The notes under the pieces were generated by a model. The model saw only the letters and a list, made by a program, of their open reading frames with translations. It had not been told where the DNA came from and ran no database searches. A stretch of DNA of 20,712 nt, from assembly GCA_030826005.1 (NCBI GenBank), contig JAPJOW010000055.1, positions 1-20,712 of the forward strand. Reading direction: 5' to 3'. Position 1 is the stretch's first letter. Each line of letters starts with the position of its first letter. The position numbers and the translations under genes are program-made. Positions 1 through 7,646 of this stretch are shown here, piece after piece. Origin of the DNA: Aliterella sp. RAGGC_92. Lineage in GTDB: Bacteria; Cyanobacteriota; Cyanobacteriia; Cyanobacteriales; Chroococcidiopsidaceae.

Positions 1-797
1 AAAAGTTCGTATGCGAGGCTACTAATGGGGGGAAAGTATGTAGCGATCGCCCAACTATTACCGAAATGCCATTACCCGAATTACTTGTAAACTACAAACG
101 AGTATTGATGCAGGGCGAAATAGAGCGCTATCGTCAAGTAGGGCAAAAAGCCAGCGCCGCCATGACAGAGGTATTATCCAACGCCAAACCTACATGGACA
201 GAATACCAACTAGCCGGAGCGGGTGCTGAAGCATTATGGGCGCGGGGGTTACATCCAGCTTTAACTTTGGTAGCAGGAGAAAGGCGTTTACCGTTATATC
301 GTCATGCAACACCGAGTAATGAGGCGATTTCTCAAGTTGCGATGATGGTATTTTGCGCTAGAGGTTACGGCTTATATGCCAATCTTACAAGGTTTGTTTG
401 TTTTGGTAAAAATGGATATTCCCAATTGCACCAGCACGTGCGAGAAATTGAAGCCCAAGCTTTAGACTCGTGCAAACCTGGCGTAGCGCTCAACGCTGTC
501 TACCACCAATTGAAACAGGCTTACGAACAACACGGCTATGTTCGAGCTATCCGCGAACACCATCAAGGCGGAACTTGCGGCTATTTAGCTAGAGAAATTG
601 TTGCTAATCCTCATACTGGGGATACATTAAAAGCAAACATGGTTATGGCTTGGAATCCCAGTTTGCCAGGAGCAAAAATTGAGGATACTTTTGTCATTTT
701 GGAGGATGGCAAGTTAGAAAATCTCACTTTCGATCCAAGTTTTCCTAGTGTAGAAATATCAGGGAGACTGCGCCCTGTAGTTTTAGAAATTACTTAA
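1..797 (+). CDS. M24-fold (aminopeptidase P-like) protein, 5'-truncated by window edge
   Basis: The reading frame is open from base 3 with no stop before the ATG at 66, and the upstream codons read as protein (ending AIAQLLPK just before that ATG). The gene therefore starts outside the window and the ATG at 66 is internal. The fold is the creatinase/aminopeptidase 'pita-bread' type: late landmarks are ANLTR (where M24 enzymes have ADLTR or SDITR), HHQGGTCGY (where they have GHGIG) and KIEDTFVILEDG (where they have RIEDTVLVTEDG). Several metal ligands of active M24 enzymes are not conserved: the two Asp of the D-x10-D region align with V and N, and the first of the two C-terminal Glu aligns with a non-acidic residue. 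The His and the last Glu remain. It may thus be a non-hydrolytic homologue. It ends 3 bp before galK, so the two are probably co-transcribed. Family assignment is fairly firm; biological role is unknown. Confidence 0.8.
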   Translation, partial: KFVCEATNGGKVCSDRPTITEMPLPELLVNYKRVLMQGEIERYRQVGQKASAAMTEVLSNAKPTWTEYQLAGAGAEALWARGLHPALTLVAGERRLPLYRHATPSNEAISQVAMMVFCARGYGLYANLTRFVCFGKNGYSQLHQHVREIEAQALDSCKPGVALNAVYHQLKQAYEQHGYVRAIREHHQGGTCGYLAREIVANPHTGDTLKANMVMAWNPSLPGAKIEDTFVILEDGKLENLTFDPSFPSVEISGRLRPVVLEIT

Positions 798-800
798 GTT

Positions 801-1865
801 ATGAATTTTCAACAAATATTTGGGACAAAGCCAGAAGTTGAAGCTACTGCACCAGGGCGAGTAAATTTGCTGGGCGAACATACGGATTATAATGACGGGT
901 TTGTATTGCCGATCGCTATTCCTCAACGCACGAAAGTAGAGTTAGGTTTGAGCCGAGATAGCCAACACCACTTTTATTCCCAAGAATTAGCGGAAATGGT
1001 AAGTGTTGTAGAGCGCGATCGCACTCCCCAAGGTTTTGCTAGTTATATATTTGGCTGCATCCAACTTTTAGCAAAGCAAGGCTACAAAATTCCACCTATA
1101 AACTTGTACGTTACATCTACTGTACCAATTGGTGTGGGCTTATCTAGCAGCGCGGCTTTGGAGGTAGCAACGCTCAAAGGATTACGCAGTCTGCTGAATT
1201 TGCCTATTGATGATGTGCAAATTGCCCAAATCGGACAACAAGCTGAAATTCAGTATGCAGGCTTAAATTGCGGGATTATGGATCAAATGGCATCTAGCCT
1301 TGCGGATACTCATTCGATGCTATTTCTAGATACTCGTACCCTGGAACGGCGCACGCTCCAATTGCCAGCAGGAGGAGAGATTTTAGTTATAGATAGTGGC
1401 GTGCATCACGAATTAGCAGCAGGTAGCGGCTACAATCAACGTCGGGCGCAATGCGAGGAGGCGGCGCGACTTTTGGGAGTAAAAGCGCTGAGAGATGTTA
1501 CCAATCCTCAAGTTGCTGATTCTTTGCCAGAACCGCTTTGTCGCCGCGCTCGTCATGTTATTACTGAAAATAACCGCGTATTGGAGGCGGTAGCGGGAGT
1601 TTCTGTTAGCCGCTTTGGTGAATTGATGAATGCTTCTCATGCTAGTCAACGCGATGATTATGAAGTCTCTGTACCCGAAGTGGATGTTTTGGTGGATATA
1701 TTACAAAAAACTTCGGGAGTGTTTGGCGCGCGGCTTACAGGTGGCGGTTTTGGTGGTGCTTGTGTGGCTTTGGTGAGTGATGGTGCGATCGCATTTGATG
1801 TCCTCAAACATTACAGCCAATTAGGTTACAAAGGACAAGTTTTAGTTTCTACCGCATCAGCGTAG
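801..1865 (+). CDS. galK: Galactokinase
   Basis: Phosphorylates galactose to galactose-1-phosphate in the cytoplasm, the first step of the Leloir pathway. The 354-residue protein shows all three GHMP-kinase motifs: the galactokinase signature GRVNLLGEHTDYNDG (residues 19-33), the ATP-binding loop PIGVGLSSSAALE (109-121), and RLTGGGFGGA (311-320). The catalytic-base region CGIMDQ has Asp161. Length is slightly below the usual 380-390, but nothing is visibly missing. The ATG at 801 lies 3 bp after the stop of the M24-like gene, suggesting coupled translation. It converges on the GH1-RmlD gene with only 11 bp between the stops and no terminator seen. Galactose-1-phosphate can feed UDP-galactose, the substrate of the UDP-galactopyranose mutase encoded 2.3 kb downstream on the other strand; that functional link is inference. 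Confidence 0.93.
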   Translation: MNFQQIFGTKPEVEATAPGRVNLLGEHTDYNDGFVLPIAIPQRTKVELGLSRDSQHHFYSQELAEMVSVVERDRTPQGFASYIFGCIQLLAKQGYKIPPINLYVTSTVPIGVGLSSSAALEVATLKGLRSLLNLPIDDVQIAQIGQQAEIQYAGLNCGIMDQMASSLADTHSMLFLDTRTLERRTLQLPAGGEILVIDSGVHHELAAGSGYNQRRAQCEEAARLLGVKALRDVTNPQVADSLPEPLCRRARHVITENNRVLEAVAGVSVSRFGELMNASHASQRDDYEVSVPEVDVLVDILQKTSGVFGARLTGGGFGGACVALVSDGAIAFDVLKHYSQLGYKGQVLVSTASA

Positions 1866-1876
1866 CCAAGTAGAAG

Positions 1877-4069
1877 CTAGTGAAGCGATTTTGCATGAAT
1901 GTAACGCGCGATCGCATTATCGAGGGAAGGCATTAATAAGCCGCGATTGCTGCCAAGAACGCTATAAGCGGGGCGTTGAGCTACAAGTCCTAGTTCTTGG
2001 GTAGGACGAGCAATTATTTTACTGCTGTCTATACCAGCTTGTTTTGCTGCTTGTTTTGCCAAATCTGCCCAAGCGATCGCGCCAAGGTTTGCTAAGTGCC
2101 ACAAGCCATTTTCGCCATCAATTAATAGATCCAAGCTGGCGTTAACTAAGTCGGGAACGTAGGTGGGCGATACGATCGCATCATCGGCGGCAATAAATGT
2201 TTTACCAGCAGCTAATTGGCGCAAGGCTATAGTCACGAAGTTGTAATTGTCCCAAGGGCTAAAAAATGCGCTAGTGCGGATGACTAAGGATGTGGGATTA
2301 GTTGTTAATACTTTTTCTTCGGCGATCGCTTTACTGCGCCCGTACACATTTAAAGGGGCAACCGGATCGCTTTCGGTGTAAGGAGTCGATAAACTCCCAT
2401 CAAACACTAAATCAGAGGAAAATGTCAGCAAGGGTATTTCCCGCTTGGCACAAGCAGCAGCAAGGATGGCTGCACCCTCCGCGTTTGCTTGCAAACAAGC
2501 ATCAATTTCGCGTTCGGCATCATCTACCCGGACATATCCCGCAGCGTTAACAACTGCCCAAGGTTCTACTTCGCTTAAAGCCGCATCTACAGAGGCAGAA
2601 TTAGTAATATCTATTTGTTGACGCGATAGCAATTGATAATAAATGCCCCTTTGTTCGCACAATCTGGCAAAAGCTTGTCCTAGCGTTCCTGTAGCTCCTA
2701 CTATAGCAAGTGGCTTTGGTATTGAGGAACAGATATTTTTGGCTGTTGCTGGCTCTAAAATACAACTTACAGCCGGGTACAATAATCGCTCTTGTCGATG
2801 CCACCAGCCAGGGGTTTTTAATAAGGGGTGGTTTGGTTTGCTGCCTTTGGCTAAATCTGCGATCGCTCTTGCAATTGCTGTAGGACGTGGATGAGGCGAT
2901 CGCAAATCGAATACGCCTGGTTCGTAATAGCCATCAAAGCGAGTTAGCAAGCTATTCCAATCGTATGCCCCTAAAAGTGACCAAGCAGTAATAGCGCGTA
3001 CATCTACACCTAGTTGCTTTTGCTCGTTTGCCGTCTGCCACACTTCATACAGCCACCGCAATTGTTCTTCACGGGTACAGCCAAGATGTACCTCAGTTAT
3101 TGCTAAGGGCAAACTATAGCGTTGCCAGGCGGATTGTAGTAACTTACCTACTCCTACTGTATTTTCAGCGCAAACTCTGACAGCTTCTACATCTGCGTAA
3201 GCGTGCTTGCCGTTGCCGCCATGAGCCGATTTTGGATAGCGTTCTAAACGTTCATCTAAAAAGCGATCGCTTGTCAAATAATGGTTAATCCCCATAATAT
3301 CGGGCGGACAAGGATTGTCTAAAAACCAGTTTAGTTCTGCTTCTGTAATGCCAGCCGAACGCAAGTAATCCCAGGTTGGGCGATCGCGATTTAAACGTCC
3401 GCATAATAAATCGAAGCTCAAAAAGCGGCGTTCGTTTTCTAGTTCTGCTTGATATGCCAATAAAGGCGTACTATAAATCTGCCCTAAGTCGTCAGTTTGC
3501 ACCAGTTGGGCGTTGGGGTTGACTTTGCGGATTGCTTGCATAGATAAAGCGATCGCCTGGCATTGATTTAGCAAGGCACGAGCAAAAGTTAAATCATCTC
3601 TGCCATGCGGATACCAGTGTCCGTACAAGCCGCTAAACCTAGCTGTAGTCAAGGGTTCGTTTACAGGCGTATAACAATCTATCCAAGGATAGCGATCGGC
3701 AACCATCCGCGCAAACGTAGCTAGTTTTTCGGGAAAAGCCGGATCGACTAAACTTGTATATTTAGGCCCGCTACCGTGATGGACTAAACCAACAATCGGG
3801 CGAATACCTAGTTCTCGCAACCGATGCAATCTTTCGTCCGCCCACGACCAATCAGCTACATCTAAACTATCAGGTGCAGTCCGCTCCCACAATACAGGGT
3901 AACGTATAGCACTTATCCCTAGTTCGGCAAATAACTCTAAGTCTTCTAGGCGCGTAGCATGACCGTTTAGTTTTAACTGGTCGCTATATTCGTCATTTAC
4001 TCGATTAACAGTACACTCTACACCAGCCCAAATTTCTAAAGGCGGAGTATTTAGCAATTGCGAACTCAT
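1877..4069 (-). CDS. Fusion of GH1-like glycoside hydrolase and RmlD-like dTDP-4-dehydrorhamnose reductase
   Basis: The N-terminal part (about residues 1-410) resembles family 1 glycoside hydrolases. The acid/base Glu is visible in TPVNEP (E138) and the probable nucleophile in AITEV (E326). The C-terminal part (about 452-730) is an extended SDR of the RmlD type: GATGTLG NAD(P)-binding loop (458-464), FSSDLVFDG (550-558; RmlD has STDYVFDG), and the Y576-x3-K580 catalytic pair. RmlD makes dTDP-L-rhamnose; the fused version could reduce another nucleotide-linked 4-ketosugar. I chose the ATG at 4069 because AAGAGG (4076-4081) lies 6 nt upstream; a TTG at 4096 and an ATG at 4075 are in frame but less well placed. 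The gene follows the glycosyltransferase-Glf gene on the same strand and probably shares its transcript. No signal peptide is seen, so the glycosidase domain probably works in the cytoplasm. The substrates are unknown. Confidence 0.88.
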   Translation of the reverse strand: MSSQLLNTPPLEIWAGVECTVNRVNDEYSDQLKLNGHATRLEDLELFAELGISAIRYPVLWERTAPDSLDVADWSWADERLHRLRELGIRPIVGLVHHGSGPKYTSLVDPAFPEKLATFARMVADRYPWIDCYTPVNEPLTTARFSGLYGHWYPHGRDDLTFARALLNQCQAIALSMQAIRKVNPNAQLVQTDDLGQIYSTPLLAYQAELENERRFLSFDLLCGRLNRDRPTWDYLRSAGITEAELNWFLDNPCPPDIMGINHYLTSDRFLDERLERYPKSAHGGNGKHAYADVEAVRVCAENTVGVGKLLQSAWQRYSLPLAITEVHLGCTREEQLRWLYEVWQTANEQKQLGVDVRAITAWSLLGAYDWNSLLTRFDGYYEPGVFDLRSPHPRPTAIARAIADLAKGSKPNHPLLKTPGWWHRQERLLYPAVSCILEPATAKNICSSIPKPLAIVGATGTLGQAFARLCEQRGIYYQLLSRQQIDITNSASVDAALSEVEPWAVVNAAGYVRVDDAEREIDACLQANAEGAAILAAACAKREIPLLTFSSDLVFDGSLSTPYTESDPVAPLNVYGRSKAIAEEKVLTTNPTSLVIRTSAFFSPWDNYNFVTIALRQLAAGKTFIAADDAIVSPTYVPDLVNASLDLLIDGENGLWHLANLGAIAWADLAKQAAKQAGIDSSKIIARPTQELGLVAQRPAYSVLGSNRGLLMPSLDNAIARYIHAKSLH

Positions 4070-4098
4070 GAACATCCTCTTGCTTGCTTGCAACAATC

Positions 4099-4128
4099 GG
4101 TTAAAGGGTTGCTTTAAACCCTTTAACC
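4099..4128 (-). repeat. Perfect 12-bp inverted repeat between two co-directional genes
   Basis: GGTTAAAGGGTT (4099-4110) and AACCCTTTAACC (4117-4128) are perfectly complementary around a 6-nt loop. The hairpin sits 9 bp after the glf-fusion stop and about 17 nt before the ribosome-binding site of the GH1-RmlD gene. On the minus strand it is not followed by a T-run, so it looks more like an mRNA-stabilising, processing or attenuating element than a classical terminator. Confidence 0.6.
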
Positions 4129-4137
4129 TTTCCCTTT

Positions 4138-6549
4138 CTAGCGCCCTACGACCTTGCTACCAATTTGTTTGTACACAGCCAAAGCCTGAGCGACAACTTG
4201 ATCCATGTTGTAATACTTGTAAGTTGCCAACCTGCCGACAAAATGCACGTTAGCCGTAGTATCAGCTAAAGCCTTGTACTTTTTGTAAATTTCCGCATTT
4301 TCAGAGCGAGGTACGGGATAGTAAGGATCTCCTTCATCGCGGGGAAACTCATACACAATGCTGGTTTTGTTGTGTTCTTGCCCTGTTAAATACTTAAACT
4401 CAGTGACGCGAGTATAAAGTTGTTCGTTGGGATAGTTAATTACTGGCGCTGATTGATGCACGGCAGTATTGTGGGTTTCGTGCTTGAACTCCAACGAACG
4501 ATAGGGCAACTTCCCGTAGCAAAAATCAAAAAACTCATCAACGGGGCCTGAATAGATCGTTTCCCGACAAGGAATTGCTTTGGCAATCTCCCGATAATCG
4601 GTATTGAGCATAATTTTGATATTCGGGTGCGATAGCATATTCTCGAACATCCGCGTATAACCATGCAAAGGCATTGCTTGGTAAGTATCGGTAAAATAGC
4701 GATCGTCGCGGTTAGTACGAGTAGGAACGCGCGCAGTTACCGATCTATCTAACTCTGATGGATCTAGCCCCCATTGCTTGCGCGTGTAGTTGCGAAAGAA
4801 TTTTTCGTATAGTTCCCTACCTACTTTACTAACGACAACATCCTCGGAAGTTAGGATTTGTGATTTGGGTTCAGCTACCGATGCAAAAAATTCCTCGACT
4901 TGAAATGAATTGAGCGATAACCCGTACAGTTTATTAATTGTGTCGAGATTGATCGGAATTGGTACGAGTTGACCGTCTACACTAGCTAAAACGCGATGCT
5001 CGTAACTGCGCCATTGCGTAAATTGCGATAAGTATTCAAAAACTTCGCGGCTGTTGGTATGAAAGATGTGGGGGCCGTATTTGTGAACGAGAATGCCTGC
5101 ATTGTCGTAATGATCGTAAGCATTACCGCCGATGTGCGATCGCTTATCAACAATCAACACTTTTTTACCTGACTGAGTTGCTAATCTTTCGGCAAGTACG
5201 CTGCCCGAAAAACCCGCGCCTACTATCAAGTAATCAAATAAATATTCTCTAGTAACAATGCTGGGCGGCTCAATTGTGGGCGATTGCGTATTATCTTGTC
5301 CGCGCGTTGCTAAAGCTGAATCAATCAATTTCATCATTGATGCCCAACTGCGATCCCAAGAAATCTGTTCTAAAAAAGTATCAACGCGCGATCGCCATCC
5401 TGATGTTAAGTCCTGTTGTATTACCTTTTCGACCGCCGCCACAAAATCGCTAACACTGTCAGCAATCTCTACTAAATTTTCTTGTCCGTAAGGACGCACT
5501 ACATCTCGAATTGAGGTAGAAACTACAGGCTTACCCGCAGCTAAATACTCAGGGGTTTTAGTCGGGCTAATAAAGCGGGTTGACTCGTTACGGGCAAAGG
5601 GTAACATTGCTACATCCCAGCCAGCTAAATAGGCTGGTAGCTCTTGATAGTCTTTACTACCGAGGTAATGAATATTCTCGCCTTGGGGTAGTATCCCTGG
5701 ATCGATTTTTACTACTGGCCCAATCATTACCAAATGCCAATCTGGTCTAGCGGCGGCAATTCCAGCTAATAGTTCGAGATCCATCCGCTCGTCGATCACG
5801 CCATAAAATCCTAGGCGCGGATGGGGAATGTTTGCTTGATCTGCTGGATCTTGACCAATGTTTCTTGCTTGAGCAAAGTGGGGTACATCTACGCTGCTGG
5901 GAAAGGCGTAGACATTGGGATGGCGATCGCGTTTGGCTTCATATAAACTTTGACCGCCTGTAAATACTAAGTCTGCGCGGCGAAATAACTGGGCTTCATA
6001 ATTTTTCAGGGTAGGCGATGCGCCTTTAAATGCAGATAATTCATCCATACAATCGTACACAATTGCCAATGGTTGCAAATGCTCAGTAAACGATAAAGCC
6101 ATCGGCGTGTAGTACCAGCAGATATACTGCTCGATTTGGTACTGGGCAAATAAACCGTCAATTAGTAACTTTTGGGCAGAGGCAATTTCTTCTTGGCTCA
6201 AAGCTTCATTCAAATGCGGCACTATTACCAGCACTCCGCTCTCATCGGGATTGATATCAAGCCTACCTATGGGAGCGTTGCTCAGTATAGGTTCTTCGAT
6301 AAAAAATACTCGCCTTCCTTGAGCGCAACGGCTAAGTAAATGTTGAGGTCTTTGGAAAACAAAATTCCACCGCAAGTGAGATAAACAAACTAAGTCTGGC
6401 GCAGTTGTACTTGTTTTCGTCGCTTGATTTTTTTGCTCAGATACAGGTTGCAATGATTCAGATAAGGTCGCTAGGCGCTCCTCGCTCATTTTTGCCATTC
6501 CAACTTTGTTACTACCGTTACTCTCTATTTTTGGGTTCTGTCGCGGCAT
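4138..6549 (-). CDS. Fusion of glycosyltransferase and UDP-galactopyranose mutase
   Basis: The C-terminal part (about residues 436-803) is a UDP-galactopyranose mutase (Glf), an FAD flavoenzyme that turns UDP-galactopyranose into UDP-galactofuranose. It shows the dinucleotide loop VGAGFSG (443-449), the KRSHIGGNAYD segment (469-479), KYGPHIFHT (490-498), NYTRKQWG (588-595), and a late FVGRLATYKYYNMDQ. The N-terminal part (about 52-410) is a GT-B glycosyltransferase with HLRWNFVFQRPQHLLSR near its start and a donor-site segment SPTKTPEYLAAGKPVV (328-343). Glf enzymes alone are about 370-390 residues, so this 803-residue protein is a true fusion joined by a short linker. A natural reading is that it makes UDP-Galf and then transfers it to a surface glycan, but the acceptor and the transferred sugar are not shown by the sequence. 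The ATG at 6549 has only a weak GAGA-type RBS; an in-frame ATG about 20 codons later (MSEERL) is possible. Confidence 0.88.
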   Translation of the reverse strand: MPRQNPKIESNGSNKVGMAKMSEERLATLSESLQPVSEQKNQATKTSTTAPDLVCLSHLRWNFVFQRPQHLLSRCAQGRRVFFIEEPILSNAPIGRLDINPDESGVLVIVPHLNEALSQEEIASAQKLLIDGLFAQYQIEQYICWYYTPMALSFTEHLQPLAIVYDCMDELSAFKGASPTLKNYEAQLFRRADLVFTGGQSLYEAKRDRHPNVYAFPSSVDVPHFAQARNIGQDPADQANIPHPRLGFYGVIDERMDLELLAGIAAARPDWHLVMIGPVVKIDPGILPQGENIHYLGSKDYQELPAYLAGWDVAMLPFARNESTRFISPTKTPEYLAAGKPVVSTSIRDVVRPYGQENLVEIADSVSDFVAAVEKVIQQDLTSGWRSRVDTFLEQISWDRSWASMMKLIDSALATRGQDNTQSPTIEPPSIVTREYLFDYLIVGAGFSGSVLAERLATQSGKKVLIVDKRSHIGGNAYDHYDNAGILVHKYGPHIFHTNSREVFEYLSQFTQWRSYEHRVLASVDGQLVPIPINLDTINKLYGLSLNSFQVEEFFASVAEPKSQILTSEDVVVSKVGRELYEKFFRNYTRKQWGLDPSELDRSVTARVPTRTNRDDRYFTDTYQAMPLHGYTRMFENMLSHPNIKIMLNTDYREIAKAIPCRETIYSGPVDEFFDFCYGKLPYRSLEFKHETHNTAVHQSAPVINYPNEQLYTRVTEFKYLTGQEHNKTSIVYEFPRDEGDPYYPVPRSENAEIYKKYKALADTTANVHFVGRLATYKYYNMDQVVAQALAVYKQIGSKVVGR

Positions 6550-6900
6550 ATTTTATCTCAATTCAGTTATTTATCGGTTTGATTTCGATCGGCTTTTACT
6601 AAAGTTTTTTGGAAAAATTTTAGTTGTCTTATTACCAAATTTTTTTAAAGCTTGATATAAATTTAACAAGAATTTGACCATAGGTTGTATAGCAAATTCC
6701 TAGCGCTACGCTTGCAATAATTAATGGTATTAAGCGCTATATATAAACTTTTTTAGCTGTTAGCTATTATTAAAATCTGGTTATGTCAAATAGCATATTA
6801 ATTATTTTATAACGATACATCTTCCACTAGAGAGACAAAATTTTAGTACCACAATAGTTATGCAAAGTTGTTTGATAACCTTAGCTACGTTCCGTTAACA
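6550..6900. other. AT-rich intergenic region upstream of the glycosyltransferase-Glf gene
   Basis: About 350 bp, very AT-rich, with no credible reading frame. It must hold the promoter of the minus-strand gene starting at 6549, but I could not pick out a convincing -10/-35 pair. No tRNA or riboswitch-like structure was seen. Confidence 0.5.
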
Positions 6901-6939
6901 ATAAAAGACAGGCATCTAAACAAGATGCCTGTCTTTTAT
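6901..6939 (-). terminator. Rho-independent terminator of the ChaB-domain gene
   Basis: A perfect 17-bp stem (6901-6917 with 6923-6939, central AGACAGGCATCT/AGATGCCTGTCT) encloses a 5-nt loop, with T-runs on both sides of the stem in each direction. It lies 39 bp after the stop of the minus-strand gene at 6979. The flanking A/T symmetry could let it act in both directions. Confidence 0.85.
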
Positions 6940-6978
6940 AGACTCTAATTTTTAAGATTAATTCAAGCACAAAAAAGA

Positions 6979-7221
6979 TTAGTTTCCGCCAGATTGAACA
7001 GATTTGTTGTGAATATTAGTATCTTCTGGTTTTAACTTCCATTCACCACTACTACTTTGTTCGTAGCTGTCCTTAATACTGTTCCAACCAACGCTGAGGG
7101 CTGCTTCTTCACTCATTCCATCTTCTTTAGCGCTATTAAATGCAGCTATAAAAATTTGTTGAGCGTGTTCGGGAAGTTGTTCAACTTCTGGAGATAACTT
7201 AGACGATTGACTTTGAGACAT
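6979..7221 (-). CDS. Small ChaB-domain protein
   Basis: An 80-residue soluble protein. Residues about 15-63 match the ChaB domain (ChaB of E. coli is annotated as a cation-transport regulator): LPEHAQQIFIAAFNSA, then a helix with EEAALSVGWNSIK and a short basic end ('GEWKLK'). The N-terminus (MSQSQSSK) and C-terminus are polar and probably disordered. I chose the ATG at 7221; an in-frame TTG at 7254 would add 11 residues not typical of the domain. Neither has a strong RBS. The gene stands alone, ends at a strong terminator, and has a perfect 17-bp palindrome about 100 bp upstream. The cellular role of cyanobacterial ChaB-domain proteins is not established, so only the domain is assigned. Confidence 0.8.
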   Translation of the reverse strand: MSQSQSSKLSPEVEQLPEHAQQIFIAAFNSAKEDGMSEEAALSVGWNSIKDSYEQSSSGEWKLKPEDTNIHNKSVQSGGN

Positions 7222-7319
7222 AAGCTTAGTTTTACCAATTAAAGTAAGAATCAATTTATCAAACTATCTATAAGGTTTCCTCCTCCTACATTATTAGAAT
7301 AAACTATTGACCTATAAGT

Positions 7320-7336
7320 CTTAAGTATTACTTAAG
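7320..7336. promoter_or_regulatory. Perfect palindrome CTTAAGTA-T-TACTTAAG, possible operator
   Basis: Two 8-bp arms around one base are perfectly complementary. The site lies about 100 bp upstream of the ChaB-domain gene, in AT-rich DNA where short palindromes arise by chance. It may be an operator; no regulator can be named. Confidence 0.3.
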
Positions 7337-7420
7337 CTTAAAATTAGTTGTAATCGGCGATACATAAAACAAAGTAGATAATATTTTCTTTTACTCCAAT
7401 TGCCGCAGTAACTTCTTAAT

Positions 7421-7646
7421 TTATATCCTTCGAGCTTCTTCCCAAGAAATCAATACCGCAAATAAATCTTCTTCTACAAATCTCTTTTACAAACATCTGT
7501 AGCACAATCCACTAAAGCTCTGACTATTGACGTATAAGTATTGTTAACTATCTGATGCCCGTAGCCGACAGCTTTGCCCAAATTGCCCGTTTTTTTATTA
7601 AATACATAGTTGCCAATGTTAAATCGTAGTAATTGCGCGATCGCAT
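7421..7646 (-). pseudogene. Frameshifted small protein gene of unknown function
   Basis: Three consecutive frames on the minus strand join into one plausible protein of about 75 residues. It starts at the ATG at 7646 (MRSRNYYD), shifts at 7621-7625 into FNIGNYVFNKKTGNLGKAV, GYGHQIVNNTYTSIVRALVD and CATDVCKRD, then shifts again at 7478-7482 into FVEEDLFAVLISWEEARRI and a TAA at 7421-7423. Both shifts fall at GATTT, and in both cases one extra T (GATTTT, read Asp-Phe) restores the frame. The protein would be a compact, probably beta-rich domain with an acidic C-terminal helix (VEEDLFAV, SWEEARRI). I do not recognise a named function. Either the gene is decaying, or two T-runs were under-called in sequencing. 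Confidence 0.6.

Noticed and set aside
1413..1649. Minus-strand frame inside galK
   Set aside because: Lies entirely within a clear galactokinase gene in another frame and has no family resemblance.
4070..4096. Longer GH1-RmlD protein starting at the TTG at 4096
   Set aside because: It starts 2 bp from the hairpin and has no RBS; the ATG at 4069 has AAGAGG at the right distance.
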